64,000 bases of DNA from positions 195,001 to 259,000 of the forward strand of contig CAUJNA010003738.1 of the NCBI GenBank assembly GCA_963377175.1. The letters run 5' to 3'. The notes under the pieces are model-generated. The model did no database searches and was not told where the DNA came from. It saw nothing but the letters and a program-made list of their open reading frames with translations. This DNA is from Effrenium voratum (taxonomy: Eukaryota > Sar > Dinophyceae > Suessiales > Symbiodiniaceae). Positions within the stretch are counted from its first letter, which is position 1; each line of letters begins with the position of its first letter. Both the position numbers and the translations under genes were made by a program. Below, in pieces: positions 1-11,889 of the stretch.

Positions 1-2541
1 GCGTTCTAAGCCTTAAACCCTACGTCGTCGTGGAAACACTGGGCAGGGCTATGATTTTCATGCAAATGAACATGGTCTCCAGCTACAAGCTCTTCCCCAA
101 CGAGCGTCGTTTTGAAGCTTGATGTAATGAATTGAGGTTGCGCGGGTTCCAGGTTGGGTCCCTCGCGGGTTCTCCCCCTCTCCCCAAGCGCCTCCTCTCT
201 CACTTTGCGGGAGGGCAGCAGCTCAACCAGCAGGCCCAGCGGCCCACGGCCCGGGACTTCGGGGCCCAAAGGGAGGCGATAGAGATCCTTGGCATGCGCC
301 AACAAGCCTCCAACTTAGCTTTCGGCGGAAATTTCACCTGGGGTAGGGGCCCTTGGGCAGTCCAGCCACGCCTCGCTCGCCACTTGCCCAAATGGGCAGT
401 GATGCGGGCTGCCGCTCGAACCGGGAGCTGAGCGATTGGGCTGCGCGGCTTGCAGCGAGGGCAAGACATCTGACAGTTGTTCACGTTGCCCTTGAGTTTG
501 ATGGACAAAACAATTTCACTTTATTTCACGTGATGCTTTGTTTATCTTCAGAAAATGTTGCAACGTCCAAGGCCACCTTATTTCTCCAGTCACCCACTCC
601 ACTTGTGTCTCACGAGGGCCAACCTGCTGCGCCCATCCGTGGACCACCGCACACAAATTGCTGCTCCCAAAAAGTCGGAACAGAAAGGCTCTGAACAATG
701 ACAAGATTTCCGGGGAAAAGCCCGCTTTTCGCACAGCATGCTGAAAAAATGTGTGTTCTTCCGTTTTTATACGGCATTGCGCAGCTGTTGTGCGGGGTCC
801 AAAAAGCCAGACGTGTTTTTGGCAAGCAGCAGGGCCGTGTGCCTGCACCCTGTATGTTTGCATGTTTTTTGCATAGCAGGAAGAGATGCTATTGGAAAAT
901 TGTATGGGCCCCCTTTGCCCAGAATTCGAATGAGTCACGATCAAAATATTGTATTGAAAGGATCTACCCGAAGTTGAGTCGAGAATCAAAAGGCCAGAAA
1001 TCTGCAGCCAACCTACTTCTCAGGGCTTTCTATCGCGTGGCCGTTGCCTTGCTCCCAACCCAGCGCCAATTGTCGAAAACAGCCAAATGGAGTCGGGTCG
1101 AAGCTAAGCCTCGGCCATCATCACATTGAGCTCTGCTGCCACCTGGTGCTGGCCCTCGGCCTGGAATGGATTCGAATCGCCAAGGTGCTGTCTGCACGAT
1201 ACCCTCAAAAAGGCGCAGTCACAACAATTTTATCCGGTTTCATGGGAATATGCATGAAATCGCAAAAGCCGCCGCCTTCATTCGAGGTTTGAAGTGATCT
1301 CTACTTTCCTGCGATTGCAGTGCAATGGCCAACATGGCGTGCCGTGTTCTATTTTTCTGCATCGTGGCTCAGGCGTGGCGTGGAGGGTAGGCTCGTTATC
1401 TTGGTCAGCTTCCGGGTTGTAGCGTGTTGAGAACTTGTTTGGGGGTTATTTCATTGATCTCGGATTTGCTTGGCTTGGTTTCGCGCTCTTTTCCGGCTGG
1501 CTTAGGCTTAGGGAAGGAGGTTCAAGGGTGGCGGGTGGTCTTGGGCTTGTAAGGGTGGGTTTGAACCTGGTTTGCACATGTTTGCACTGGGTGAATGGAT
1601 GAGCTGACGGTTTATTCAGGGATAGGCTACTCATCCTTGGCATCAGAATAAGCACGCGGTGAATGTAACACCTTCGTTTGAGCTGTTTTGACCACTTGGT
1701 GCCAAGTAGCTTGTAGCTTGTAACTTGTCCAAAAGGAACCAACAACTGTGAACAAAAACAGCCCCTCTATTTGAAGGGATGCCCCCAGCTGGAGTGGGCG
1801 AATGCTTGTTGCCTTAGTTGGGTCGTTTGCACAAGCCTTCAAAGCCAAAGTCTGGGAAGGCCTTTAGCTTTGCGGCCCTTTTGCGGCTTTTGGTTTCTGG
1901 CTTTTCACCCTGCACCCACCGGAAACAATCCTAAACTCACTCGACATCCAGGGTGGGTTGAGGGTTGGCTTGGGTGGGTTGGTGGGTGTGGAGTGGTTGA
2001 TCGCGAAGTTGTTTTACGTTGAGCTTGAAGGGACCTGTCCTTGCTGCTGCGGTTGAAGAGGAAGGAATTCGAGCTTTCTCACGTGTTGACTCACTTCACT
2101 TTGGGTGATCTGGGTGTGGCTCAAAATTGAAGAGCTGCGGTTACGCAGGTTTTGGTCTTTGTTTCCCTAAAAGGGGCCCAAAAACGGGTACCACTTTTTT
2201 GAGCCACAGCCATCTTGGAACAGCCAGGCGGTATTGGAGGTAAGCCTTGGCCAGCGCGAGGCCTGCTGCCAGGCCATGAAGAGCTGGCTGACGCATTCGC
2301 ACCTCGTCTGCAGGTCCCAGGTGGGCGCTTCCCTGGCCCGACGCACCAAGATCTTGTTGGACTGCGTGAAAGATGGCTCCTCGGATCACCAAAAAAAAAG
2401 GACGAACTGGGAAACCAGCTGCAAGCAGTGGGGAAACACAGGGAAGTCCTTGGAAGTCCTTGTTCCCGATTCCCAAGGTCAGGGCCTTATCTAACGCTAA
2501 AGGAAAGGAAAATTCGATGCTTCCAAAAGGGCTGAGCCCAG
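1..2541. other. No supported gene
   Basis: I see no recognisable protein, RNA gene or mobile element here. Open frames are short and overlap on both strands. A G/T-rich patch of GGGTT/GGTGG words lies at about 1950-2000. A minus-strand frame at the left edge (about 6-130) looks protein-like but has no recognised motif and runs off the window. Confidence 0.5.
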
Positions 2542-2585
2542 GGTCCACCGGGTCCACCGCGTCCACCGCGTCCACCGGGTCCACC
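2542..2585. repeat. 9-bp minisatellite, about 5 copies
   Basis: The unit is GTCCACCGG or GTCCACCGC, repeated head to tail. The period is a multiple of three, so it opens spurious frames on both strands (Val-Asp-Pro/Ala on the minus strand). Confidence 0.85.
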
Positions 2586-3615
2586 TCCCATGCCGGATCC
2601 TTCTGGTCACTCCCTGAAGCTGTATAGGATGAAGTGCCAACCTAGCACGAGGCCCCCTTCCCGCCATTCCATCACAACCAAACAGCACAAGCCTTGCAAG
2701 AAACCGTGCCAGCCATCTAATCTGGTACAAATCATCAAATGGTGGGGTACCTACTGGTGTCAAAAGACTGGCATCGGCAATTTTAACTGCGCGATACTAC
2801 GCGATCCCTCCAGCAATAGCATCATCCCGTCCTGCAGGTTCTCCTCAGGTTTGTGGACCCTGTTCCAAAATAGTTGCCACCGCTGCTCCTTCTCCTCGTT
2901 CGGATTTTGGAGATATCGAGCCATAATGCCTCGCCAGGCATCGCGCTCCCAACATCCAACTAGGTCCTGACTGGCTGCACACATCCCTGCCCACCCCAGA
3001 CCCAATCGCCTAGGGCCAGCCGCCCTGGTCGCCCGTACTTCTCGTCAAGGTCTAGGCAAGAATTTGAGAATTTGGGCAGGCGGCGCGCCCACGTTTGCTT
3101 GAAAAACGGATGTAAAAAACCAAACGGCACCTGGGGTAGCATGTTGGGGTTGATGGGTTGAAGTCCAGGGGCAAAAAAACCAGTCTCACATTGGGAAACA
3201 TAGTCTAGGTGTGGCATGGAACACTTCTAATTACGCAGCCATTTGTTTGGGTTTGGAAAACCAGGGTGCCAAGCAAGAGAACTACTCCATGGCCCGAAAG
3301 CATAAACCAGCGACACCGGCAAATCCTGCCATGCTTTTCTCATGTTTCATGCCGGCTTGGCCGTGATTCAAAAAGGGTCGCAAACCAGCTAAGGCTGTCC
3401 AAACAATATGTGAGCGCAAACGGCGGCTGACTGTTGTTTAGAATTCGGGCTCAACCATGTGCAAGACTATGAGACAAGTCTTGCGCCGCCTTGTTCCCCA
3501 TGTTTCGTGAATGAACATGCAGGCTTAAACTGGAGATATGTCAGCCGACCCCTTCTGCAAAAGGGCAGGCGCACAGGAAGGCTGGCAACAATTCCTTGTT
3601 ACCCTGAGAAGTAAA
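2586..3615. other. No confirmed gene; weak exon-like minus-strand frames
   Basis: The minus strand between about 2760 and 3217 has two adjoining frames with ordinary globular-protein composition, one containing CWERDAWRGIMARYL. I recognise no family. It may be a decayed element fragment or an exon. Nothing else is visible. Confidence 0.25.
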
Positions 3616-3727
3616 TGAATCATCAGCATCACCATCATCATCAGCAGCAGCATCTTCATCATCATCATCACTACCCGCATCACCATCACCATCACAATCA
3701 TCATGAGCAGCAGCATCATCATCACCA
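3616..3727. repeat. CAT/CAG/CAC triplet microsatellite
   Basis: An imperfect run of CAT with CAC and CAG triplets. It gives poly-Met or poly-Asp frames on the minus strand that are not genes. Confidence 0.9.
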
Positions 3728-4074
3728 TTGTGACTTAGGTCCGCCGCCATTGCTATTGGCCAGGGTGGAGCAATCCACGATTGATTGAAAGCCATCTCAG
3801 CCATGGTGAGATCGAGCTACCGTCTTGGCAGCGAACGCTTGGAAAAAGACATCTTGCATCCCATATCCGCTTAGCGCCCTGTCACTCGGTTGCACACACA
3901 GTCAGCAATCTGCTCTGCCAGCGCCAGGGGATACGGTTGCCCCACCAGCGTCCAAAACACCCCCTCGGCATTGACACCTTTCAAGCAAAATATGTGGTCG
4001 CTGTGTGCGCGAACACTGATTCCTCCTACCAGTGCAGATTGCGCAACTTCCAGAAAGATCAATGATGTGATACA

Positions 4075-5050
4075 TCACCCGGGTTCGCTTTCTCCACGGT
4101 TCTCCATACTAGCAGAAATCCAGGACTGTGCTATGATGTTTGCGCAGGAGCCGTTGGAAAGCAGGGGTCCACGGAACATTGAAGCGATTGCAAGCTTGAA
4201 TGATTTCAACAAAGAACCAGAGTAAGGCATTACCCTCGTCCAGTTTCTACGTTCTACTCCAGGCGTCGCCCCGCAACGGTGGCGGTCCAATTCCATCATG
4301 CCTACGCACAACGCTGAATGTCCCAGGGCATCCCAAGCCAAATGAACTTCACCTTGCGGATTCAACACATCATCCGCTGAGTTGCGCAGAATATCGATTG
4401 CAAAAGCAGGTAAGCCCTTTGTTCTCATGGCCGCTGTAAGCCAACCCCCCAGCATCATCTTTCTTCGCCAGGACCTCTGTCGCTGGGATTTGCTCTCTCC
4501 ATTGGTCACGGCCCCGCGACAGAACTTCGAATGATGCGGCTTGAGCTCCTGCAGCAGCTTCTGGATCTTCCCTGACTTGGCGCGCCTTCGTCCACACCTG
4601 CCCCGCTCCCGCACACCAGCTTGCTGTTTAGGTCCTTGCTCGCCCCACCGTGCCGGAGTTGACATGTACGCAGGCTCGCCTAGTGTCATCCCAGGCTTGT
4701 AACGCTCCTCTGAACTTCTCTGGTCTGAACTGAAAAATTTTCCGTTCGCACCACGTGGGTCCCAGCCATCTCTCTGTCTCTGGATTGTCCAGAATGAAGG
4801 TGTTGTCAAAGATTCCTGTCTTGTCCGGCTTATCCTTGTCCTGGTCCCAAATGATGACCGAAAGCTTTCCGTATTGAACTTCTGCCAGTGGGAGGGAAGG
4901 ACCACATTTTTTCCAGGACCCTGGCCGCAGGTATAGATCTTGATGGCCATCTCCCTCTTGCCCTGCGCTAGCTCGCCACGAGCTTTGGAAGGGGCAGCCG
5001 GCTCTGAGGGCATCAAACGGCGTTAGCCCTTCAGAGCCCTTCTCGCTCTG
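4075..5050 (-). pseudogene. Possible 3' continuation of the decayed retroelement
   Basis: This lies directly downstream, on the minus strand, of the RT/RNase H remnant at 5128-5765. Two overlapping minus frames (4075-5016 and 4628-5056) have protein-like composition, with phrases such as GLPAFAIDILRNSADDVL and KLSVIIWDQDKDKPDK. I cannot assign a domain. The switch between frames suggests frameshift decay. Its membership of the element is inferred from position and strand only. It could instead be unrelated host sequence. Confidence 0.3.
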
Positions 5051-5127
5051 AGGCATGTCTCCACCTCCGCAAACTCTTCATTCTTGTGAAAAACATAGGA
5101 CGCCTCCCCGATCGGTTGCGGCCTCAG

Positions 5128-5765
5128 TGATGACATTCAGCAGGCGGGAGCCGCTTGTATCGTCAAAGCTCGTTCCACCTTCCCATCCCAGCAACAACCG
5201 AGGTTTCAACATCGGTGTCAACAACAATGCCAAAACCATCTGGGGAAGCATCTGTGTGCGTCACCTTTGAGACCAGACCCTAGTAAGATCTTCGACCAGC
5301 AGCGGCGTGATGGACAAGAAGTTGAGACACTCCCTCCGTGCGCTATCCCACAAAGGCATGCGTCCGAGGCGCCTGCAAGCAGGGCCCTGGACACGCACAT
5401 ACTTCCCCGCCGCGAAACACAAATGGTCATAGCGTGCCCCAAAAGCCGTCGCACGGCGTCCTGCTGCAGCAAGGATAATATTCCACAATCTGCATAACGT
5501 AGGTATGACCAGCCCCTGCCGCGCACCCACAACACCGCCCAGGGCTTGCATAACTGAAGTTGCTGCCGTCTCCTGGTGAATTTCAAAACCTGCTTCCCGA
5601 AATTCTGCACACTGCACCTCTGTGTCTCCCCCACGTCCCTGCTCAGAATGTGAACATTGTCGCAGTAGGGCATTGCGGTGCACTCGTTGCTGCCGCCAAG
5701 AACTGGAGATGGCCCCGCGTCAAGCACGGGGCTGATAAGGCAGGCTCCGGGGCGGCTGTAAAGTA
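5128..5765 (-). pseudogene. Decayed retroelement, 3' half: RT box C, connection and RNase H
   Basis: Translating the minus strand over several frames gives the ordered landmarks of a retroelement polymerase. They are: a proline-rich lead-in (PVLDAGPSPVLGG, about 5720-5750); the catalytic box PYCDNVHILS (about 5645-5680); FREAGFEIHQET and ALGGVVG (about 5545-5600); a thumb/connection stretch DAVRRLLGHAMTI (about 5420-5460); NFLSITPLLVEDLTRVWS (about 5275-5330); and an RNase H start THTDASPDGFGIVVDT followed by GRWNEL and RYKRLPPAE (about 5128-5262). The frame shifts several times and a stop falls after GRWNEL, so it cannot encode a working enzyme. The box reads YCDN rather than YxDD; from memory this variant is common in one dinoflagellate RT group. 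The front half of the polymerase is not upstream on this strand but on the plus strand at 6342-6842. I cannot place the element in a named clade. Confidence 0.72.
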
Positions 5766-6341
5766 GAAGCAACTGGCTGTGCACATTGTGAGTCGAAACC
5801 ACCCAAGCAATCCGGGCGAACTCGGTTTTTCGAACCCCAAGACCTGCGTCAATGGGATATCTTTCCTTTACCAAAACTGGCTAGGGGTGGCCAAGAAGAG
5901 TCTTTGCTGCAGTGCTCAACAGAGGATCCAACGTAGAGATGCAATCCAGAGGCGTACAAACATGGTCGTGGACTCCTTGTATTCGATTATTTTGGGGAAT
6001 GAAGTTTGCCGAACCCGCAGCCGCGGCTCGTTTCGTTGCTTCGGGGTGGGAAGCCCTTTTCGCCTGTAGCAGTGGTCACGCCTGGCATGTTCTTGGCAAG
6101 TCCGCTTTCTGGCAGAAGCATATCCCATTGATCGGGGCTTCGGATTATCACTGCGTCAAACAGCTGATGATTGGCGGCAAGCTCAGCGGCCCGTGCGAGT
6201 TCATGGGCTGGGCCATCGAGGCGCTGGACCAGCTCCTGCCACGCCGCCAATCACATCTTCGTAGGCACTGGCAGCTGCTCGAAGCGCAGTTGTGGCTCGA
6301 GCGACTGGCGTTGCCAGGTGGCTTACCCGCATCAGCGAAGT
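5766..6341. other. Junction between the two opposed retroelement halves
   Basis: This holds the breakpoint between the minus-strand 3' half and the plus-strand 5' half. Both strands have open frames (plus 5912-6352; minus 5987-6250), but neither shows a recognised RT motif. It may contain the element's own N-terminal sequence or filler DNA. The exact junction cannot be read. Confidence 0.4.
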
Positions 6342-6842
6342 TGGTTCAATGAACCCTACAGGCGCCTTCTGCAGAGTCTTCAAGAGATTTCTTTCTGTAC
6401 AGCGCCTTGAGGGAGAGTTGGAGCCTTCTCGGTGTGGAAGAAGCCAAAAGAGATTGAGGCGACCGAGAGGCAAAGGTTGATACTGCAAGTCAGTCTGCAG
6501 TTTCAAGCTCCTCCAATTTCAGAACTTGGGTCAGCTGCAGCTCTTTGTGAGTGTCAAGCTGCTGGGGAACTGTTTTTTTCGTCGGAGGCGCAGATATACG
6601 GGACTGTTTCTATGCTTGCAAGCTACCAAAAGACATGAAGCGGTTCTTGTGCTTTGCGGGTGACACTACTGTGAGAGAAGCAAGAGAGATTTCTCAAGAT
6701 TCGCTGCCCAACTGTTTTGACGGACTTTCACTGATCATGCAGAGATCTCCCCATGTCTCAGTGTCCTTCCCATGGGTTTCTCATGGTCCTTTTACAGCAG
6801 TTGCATGAGCAGATTACTTTGGATTCACTACGCTTGAGCTGG
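6342..6842 (+). pseudogene. Decayed retroelement, 5' half: RT fingers and palm boxes A-B
   Basis: Across shifting frames the plus strand shows, in order: WFNEPYRRLLQ (about 6342), GRVGAFSVWKK then RQRLIL (about 6413-6485), FQAPPISELGSAAAL (about 6507-6550), box A as GADIRDCFYACKLPKDMKRF (about 6585-6645), box B as LSVLPMGFSWSFY (about 6759-6797), then QQLHEQITLDSL (about 6796-6831). This is the usual order of fingers, first catalytic Asp and the substrate-binding LPMGF-W box. At least three frameshifts and one stop interrupt it. Similarity ends near 6842, just where the minus-strand half at 5128-5765 would continue. The two halves therefore probably belong to one inserted copy. Confidence 0.72.
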
Positions 6843-7423
6843 AGCAGTTTCTCCAAGAAATGATCAGCTGCTTCAGAGGATGGAGACGATGGACTGTATG
6901 CATGAGCTTCCGCCTAACTGCTAGCTGAAAGCAAGCAAGATTGGAAATGTTCAGCCCGTCAAACTTTACGGCCAGGACAATCATACGGCTCAGGCAGTCA
7001 TCCTCCCTGTCTCCACTGGGAACTCCACTTTGTGCGACCCACATGGCCGGGGACGACACAAGGCAGACGTTCTGCGTCGGCGAGGGTCGCTACATCTGGG
7101 GCTTCATAACCACGCGCGCGACGTCTCCTGCCACAAATCTAGCCATCCAAAATTTGCAGCCCTTTGCTCACACCAGAAACTAGGCTTCTCTTTGAGAGAG
7201 AAAGTGATCTCCTGCTCCCCCGCACTCCCGCTCCGGTGAAGGCCCAGAACACGTTGATACCCTCGACTGCCAGGTATTCTAGGCTGCAACCAGCAGAATC
7301 CGATCGCCTCCCCGGCTAAGGCCAGGCAAGCATGGCTTGCATCCATCCCTGAAATTCGAAGCTAGAGCAGCGACGGCCGTTCAACAAGCCGTCAAAAACC
7401 TACATCAGGTAGCGAGTATCTTA
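6843..7423. other. No supported gene
   Basis: Short overlapping frames on both strands. I see no RT box C here, so the plus-strand element half ends before this stretch. Confidence 0.5.
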
Positions 7424-7527
7424 CCATCATCATCAGCAACAGCAGCATCATCAGCATCATCATCATTAGCATCATCATTAGCATCATCATCAGCAGCAGC
7501 ATCATCATCATCACTATCAGTTTGTGG
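7424..7527. repeat. CAT/CAG triplet microsatellite
   Basis: Imperfect CATCATCAGCAG-type repeat. It makes spurious Ser/Ala-rich frames on + and Asp/Ala-rich frames on -. Confidence 0.9.
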
Positions 7528-8814
7528 TAGTCCTGGAGGTCTTGAGGATGCGAAAAGACGACATGTTTCGCACGTTTCGTTCCAGATACTCATGGCGTTC
7601 GGCTGTGCAAAGAGTAGTGGCTGACATCCGCCGTTTGTTTGTTGTTTACTGACAGCGGCTGTCACCCCCCAGCAACACCATTGTTGTAAGAAAGAAAACG
7701 CACGACACTTCTTGCGCGTTTCGCAGCAAATACTGATGATGATGCTGATGGCGGTTGGCCTGCGATTCTGGCAGCATCCGCAAGGGGTGTCCCCAAATGG
7801 CTAGGCTCTGTCGTTTCTTTTTTGGCTTCCCCTTTGGTATTTTTAGGCTCTCTTCGATTTCCATTTGGCTTTTTTTTGCCTTCCTTTTTGTCTTCCCTAT
7901 TCGCTTTGGTTTTGATTCCCTGCCGTTGGTTTCCTTTGTCTGTGGAAATGCCATGATCAAGCAGGAACAGCGGGCTTTGGATGTTGCGACGACACAGGGC
8001 GGCAGCCAGTAGATACCCTCTCGCGCGTCGATCTATCTCATGCTTTGTCTGGCTCATGCGCAGCTTTCACCTGCGTACTCTTCCTCATGCGTGTGTGTGG
8101 GTTGCTCAGGAAGGCCTTGCGCAAGTGAATTTTTGCTCAGCTCCACCTTGCTGGGCGAGGTGCCCTCTTGGTCGCGTTCTCTGCAGTTCACCGCGCACAT
8201 GATCTGCGCAAGCGGTTTTGTGCGCACTGTGAAAACGTTACGTTACAGACTAATTACGTTACAGATTTTGCGGCTCGCTCAAAAAATGCAGCCTTCGAGC
8301 TGGGGCCGTGAAAGTGCACACCTGTAAACTGTGCTTCTGGAGAAGGCCGAAGATGAATCCAAGGTTTGCGCACTTACCACGCGATGCACGCAAAAGCACG
8401 ACGCCTGCAAAATGCTTTCCCAAATCGTACTTGGCCTTACGCAACTAGCGCAGTCCAACCACAGGCAGCAAAAAACATTGGTCGACATCAATCAACGATG
8501 TATCACCTCATGGGCATAAAGAACGGCTCAACATTTTGGTGCGCCTTTGCAATAATAGGGGCTAGGGGCATGCTCACGAAAGAAAGGCTTCCATGATGGT
8601 CTCAAATGGATTCTGCTAAAACACACATTTCCATGCCGCCAAGTCCCTCCGTCTGACTACCCTCTCACCCTGCGCCGAGGCACGAATATGTATGGGCTCC
8701 TGGTGGCAGTGGTGGCCCAGGCGCATGGAATCGACCAGCGCGGCCGGAATGATACCATCATATGCACGGACCGAACAACGGCCCGAAAGAATTACATATA
8801 GTAGGCGAAACACG
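7528..8814. other. No supported gene
   Basis: A T-rich, pyrimidine-biased stretch on + at about 7810-7945 gives a Lys-rich frame on the minus strand. No domain or RNA gene was recognised. Confidence 0.5.
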
Positions 8815-9180
8815 TTCTCCGCGCCACTGGTCTCTGCGCAGGTTCATTCGCCATGCTTCTCTGCGCAAGTTTGCTAAGCAACTTTCTCTGAGCAAGATCT
8901 CTGAGCAAGAGTGTCCCGAGCATTGTCCGAGCAAGTTCTCCGCGCAAGTCTCTCTGCGCAAGTTCTCGGCCCAAATTTCTCGTGTAAGTTTTCTGCGCAA
9001 CTTTCTCTGCGCAAACTCTGGCCTCAAACTTCTCTACTCAAGTTTGTCTACCCCAGTTTTCGACCCACGTTTCTCTGCGGAAGTTCTCGACGCAAGTTCT
9101 CTGGAGAGCTCTCAGTGCATGTTCTCTGCGCCAGTGCTCTGCACAAGCTCTCTGCGCAACTATCTCCCTCTGCAAGTGTG
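8815..9180. repeat. 15-bp minisatellite (TTCTCTGCGCAAGT-type unit)
   Basis: About two dozen degenerate head-to-tail units built on TCTCTGCGCAAGTTC. Because 15 is divisible by three, several frames stay open through it (Ser-Leu-Arg-Lys-Phe on +), giving a 209-codon plus frame. Units have diverged (GAGCAAG, GCGCAAC, GACCCAC), so it is an old array. Confidence 0.8.
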
Positions 9181-11104
9181 TTTGGAAGGTGTCTTGGCTG
9201 GGGATGTCTTTGCTGTTGTCGTGGGTGATGTCTTTGGGGACGACTGTTGGGCTGTCGTTGGAAGGTGTCTTCACAGAGACGTATGTTTAAAAAAATGCCC
9301 GTTCGGCGGATGTGTCTTTGGGACGATTTCGCGACAGGTGGTCTCAGGGGGATTTCCTCTGAGGTTGGTTTGGCGCCGGGTTGTAAGATAGTTTTGGGGG
9401 TGTCTTGAAGGGAGGGGATATTTTTGGAGGCATGATTTGGGGGTAATTATTGATGTCGCGCGTGCTTGCTCCGAGGGGCTGGCAGCCAGAAACCCCGTAC
9501 AAAGCACGTATGCAAAAAGCAAACGCAACACGCGTGTAAGCAAAGCACGCAAGTTAGCTAGCGCTCCAAAAGGCTATCGCAAAGAAACCGCTGCAACAAA
9601 AAATACATTGCGCGCAAGAAGCGCAGCAAGATGAGTTTGCAAGGGCAAGTGTTGCTGCGACCGTTTCGTGACACGGCGCGCGACGACCTGGCGCAGCACA
9701 TTCAACATTTCTTTGGCTAGTCGTCGCAGGAGATGAGTCTCACACATGCTCCCAAAACCCTCAAAGGAAATGACGACAGTGCCTTTGGTGGTTTTTGTCA
9801 GGTTGCGTGTGCAAAAGAAACCCCTGCTCCTTGAGCCTGTCCTTCACAACTCTCCACAGGCCTGACGGGCGACTGGGACTGTCAACCTTGCGTCAGCACC
9901 AGTCCCAACGACCTCATGTTTCGAACAATGCTCACTCCAGCTGCAAGACTGCTTCCCACAAGCGATGTGGTTTTTTTAACCTTCTTGTTTGGCAGTAAAA
10001 TAGGGTTTTGGACACAAGGGACCTCCGAAGACTAAATTCAAGTTAACCGGGTTTTCATAAACCTTCTTGAAATGTCACAAATTTCTGGCCCTTCCAACCG
10101 CGAACATCACCGAACGGATTTTCAATATGAAGGAACATGCCAATGCCAGCCATTTGCCTGTCCAGCCGCGCCCGGGCTTGCTTGAACAAACCCAAACTTC
10201 TGACAACTGCTTGGGACATCCTCATCGACAAGCATCGACAAGCGCTGCCTACTGCGCCGGGCGCAAGATAATAGTGGCACTCGGGGAGCTGTTCCTCCTT
10301 CAACTTTGGCACCTGAACTCGCAAAAGCCACGGGTTGTCCTCGAGCGGTCGCTGTCAAAGTCTGCTAAAAGGATTAAAGACCGACCTGCTACTTGCGAGT
10401 TTTGGGACACCAGGTGACGATCGTTTGCACGCACCTCTAGGCAAGCCTGGGCCCACTTCCCAATCTAAACAGCTAGAAAGCCTTAAACGCCTAAACACAA
10501 CGCCCTCAGCGACGAGCTGACGCGGAACCTGCGTGAAACCCGGCCCGCCCCCCCCCCCTTGCCCGGACCCCTCCCCTGAGAGGGTTTTAGGGCACTTGGC
10601 AAACGATTGCTGTTGCGGGCAGGCCTTTGGGCAAATGTGCTCCAACAATGTGAACCACTACAACAAAACAGTTCCGAGTATGTGTGCCTATACATGTAAA
10701 AATATTGCCAAACGGCGGTTGCACTTTGATATGGGGTGCATGTGGTCCTCATGCTGCGTGCAGAGAAACCGGCAGAGGCGGTGCTACGACCTCCAAAGCA
10801 CGAAGGCAACTCGTTACAATTTGATGATGCTTTCTTGGCTGTCTGACCCGCTTCTTTGCTAGCAAAGTTGGACAAGTGTGTGTGCGACAAACAGCTTGCA
10901 ATGTTATTGTTTGTCCCTTTGTTGTTGCGCGTGGTGGTCTTCTTTGTGTGGTCATTTGTTGCTCTGGGCTCGTGTTCGTTCATGTGCTCGGTCGATTGGA
11001 TTAATCAGTTTGCTTGGTTCGCTTGGCTTGGTTTGCATTTGAGTGAATGGATTCGACTCGCTGTGTTTGTTTCGTCTCTCAGTTTGTTCGTTGGTTGGAT
11101 TCCT
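9181..11104. other. No supported gene
   Basis: Words like GCGCAAG, GCAAGCG and CACGCAAG persist to about 9630, possibly a fading edge of the 15-bp array. Beyond that I see no gene or repeat, apart from a C-run near 10548-10558. Confidence 0.45.
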
Positions 11105-11560
11105 GGCGCTGCTCGCTCGGTCGCTCGGTCGCTTGCTTGCCTGCTTGTTTGCCTTCGTGCTTGCGCGCGTGCTTGCTTGCTTGCTTGCGCGCTGCTGTGC
11201 TTGCGTGCGTGCTTGCGGGCGTGCTTGCGTGCTTTCGCGCTGGCGTGCAGTGTGCGTGCTTGCGCGCTGGCGTGGCGCGCTTGCGTGCTTTGGTGCTGGC
11301 GTGTTTGCGCGCGTGCTTGCGTGCGCCCTGGCGTGCTTGTGCGCGTTCTCCGGCGCTGCCGCGTGCGTGCTTGCGTACGTGCGTGCGGACGTGCTGGCGT
11401 GCTTTCCTGCGCGCTTGCGGTCTTGCCTGGGTGCGTGCTTTCGCGCTGACGTGCTTGCGTGTGTGCGTGGGTACGTGCTGGCGTACTTGCGTGCACGCGT
11501 GCGTGCTTGCCTGCATGCGTGCTTACGTGCGTGCATGTGTGCTTGCGTAGTGTTGCACAC
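11105..11560. repeat. GTGCTTGC-type low-complexity array, block 1
   Basis: A degenerate run of GCTTGCGTGC, GTGCTTGC and GCGTGCTGGC words with almost no A on the plus strand. All six frames stay open for 140-200 codons (Cys/Arg/Leu/Ala on +; Ala/Arg/Thr/His/Lys on -), which is a composition effect, not coding. A related block lies at 12403-12960. Confidence 0.85.
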
Positions 11561-11889
11561 GCTGTAATGGCAGGTTGTGTAAAGCTTTCGTTAATAATTC
11601 ACTGCTTGGGGCCCTTTATTGTGGCATGTCTGTTGCTGGAAAGATACCGGGAAACAATCCGGGCAAAGAACGACGGGCCAAAGAAATCGGCCAAACGGAC
11701 AAACAAATCCGGGCAAACATTGGGAATGCCTTTTTGAAGTGGCCCCCAAACCGTCAATTTTAAGATAACATCTTTTACAAACAAGTAAGGGCACACAATC
11801 GCGCAAAAAGGTTGCCCGCAATAAGCCCTGAGCCTCTTTAATGTGACTGTGTTGGGGCCTTTTTTAGTGTCCAACCTTTTTGCTGGTTG

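Noticed and set aside
4075..5016. 313-codon minus-strand ORF as an intact host gene
   Set aside because: No complete domain, and another minus frame overlapping it looks equally protein-like. It sits directly behind a frameshifted RT/RNase H remnant, so decay of one element is the simpler view.
8815..9180. CRISPR-like array
   Set aside because: Units are contiguous and degenerate with no unique spacers, and the genome is eukaryotic. The same applies to 24759-24955.
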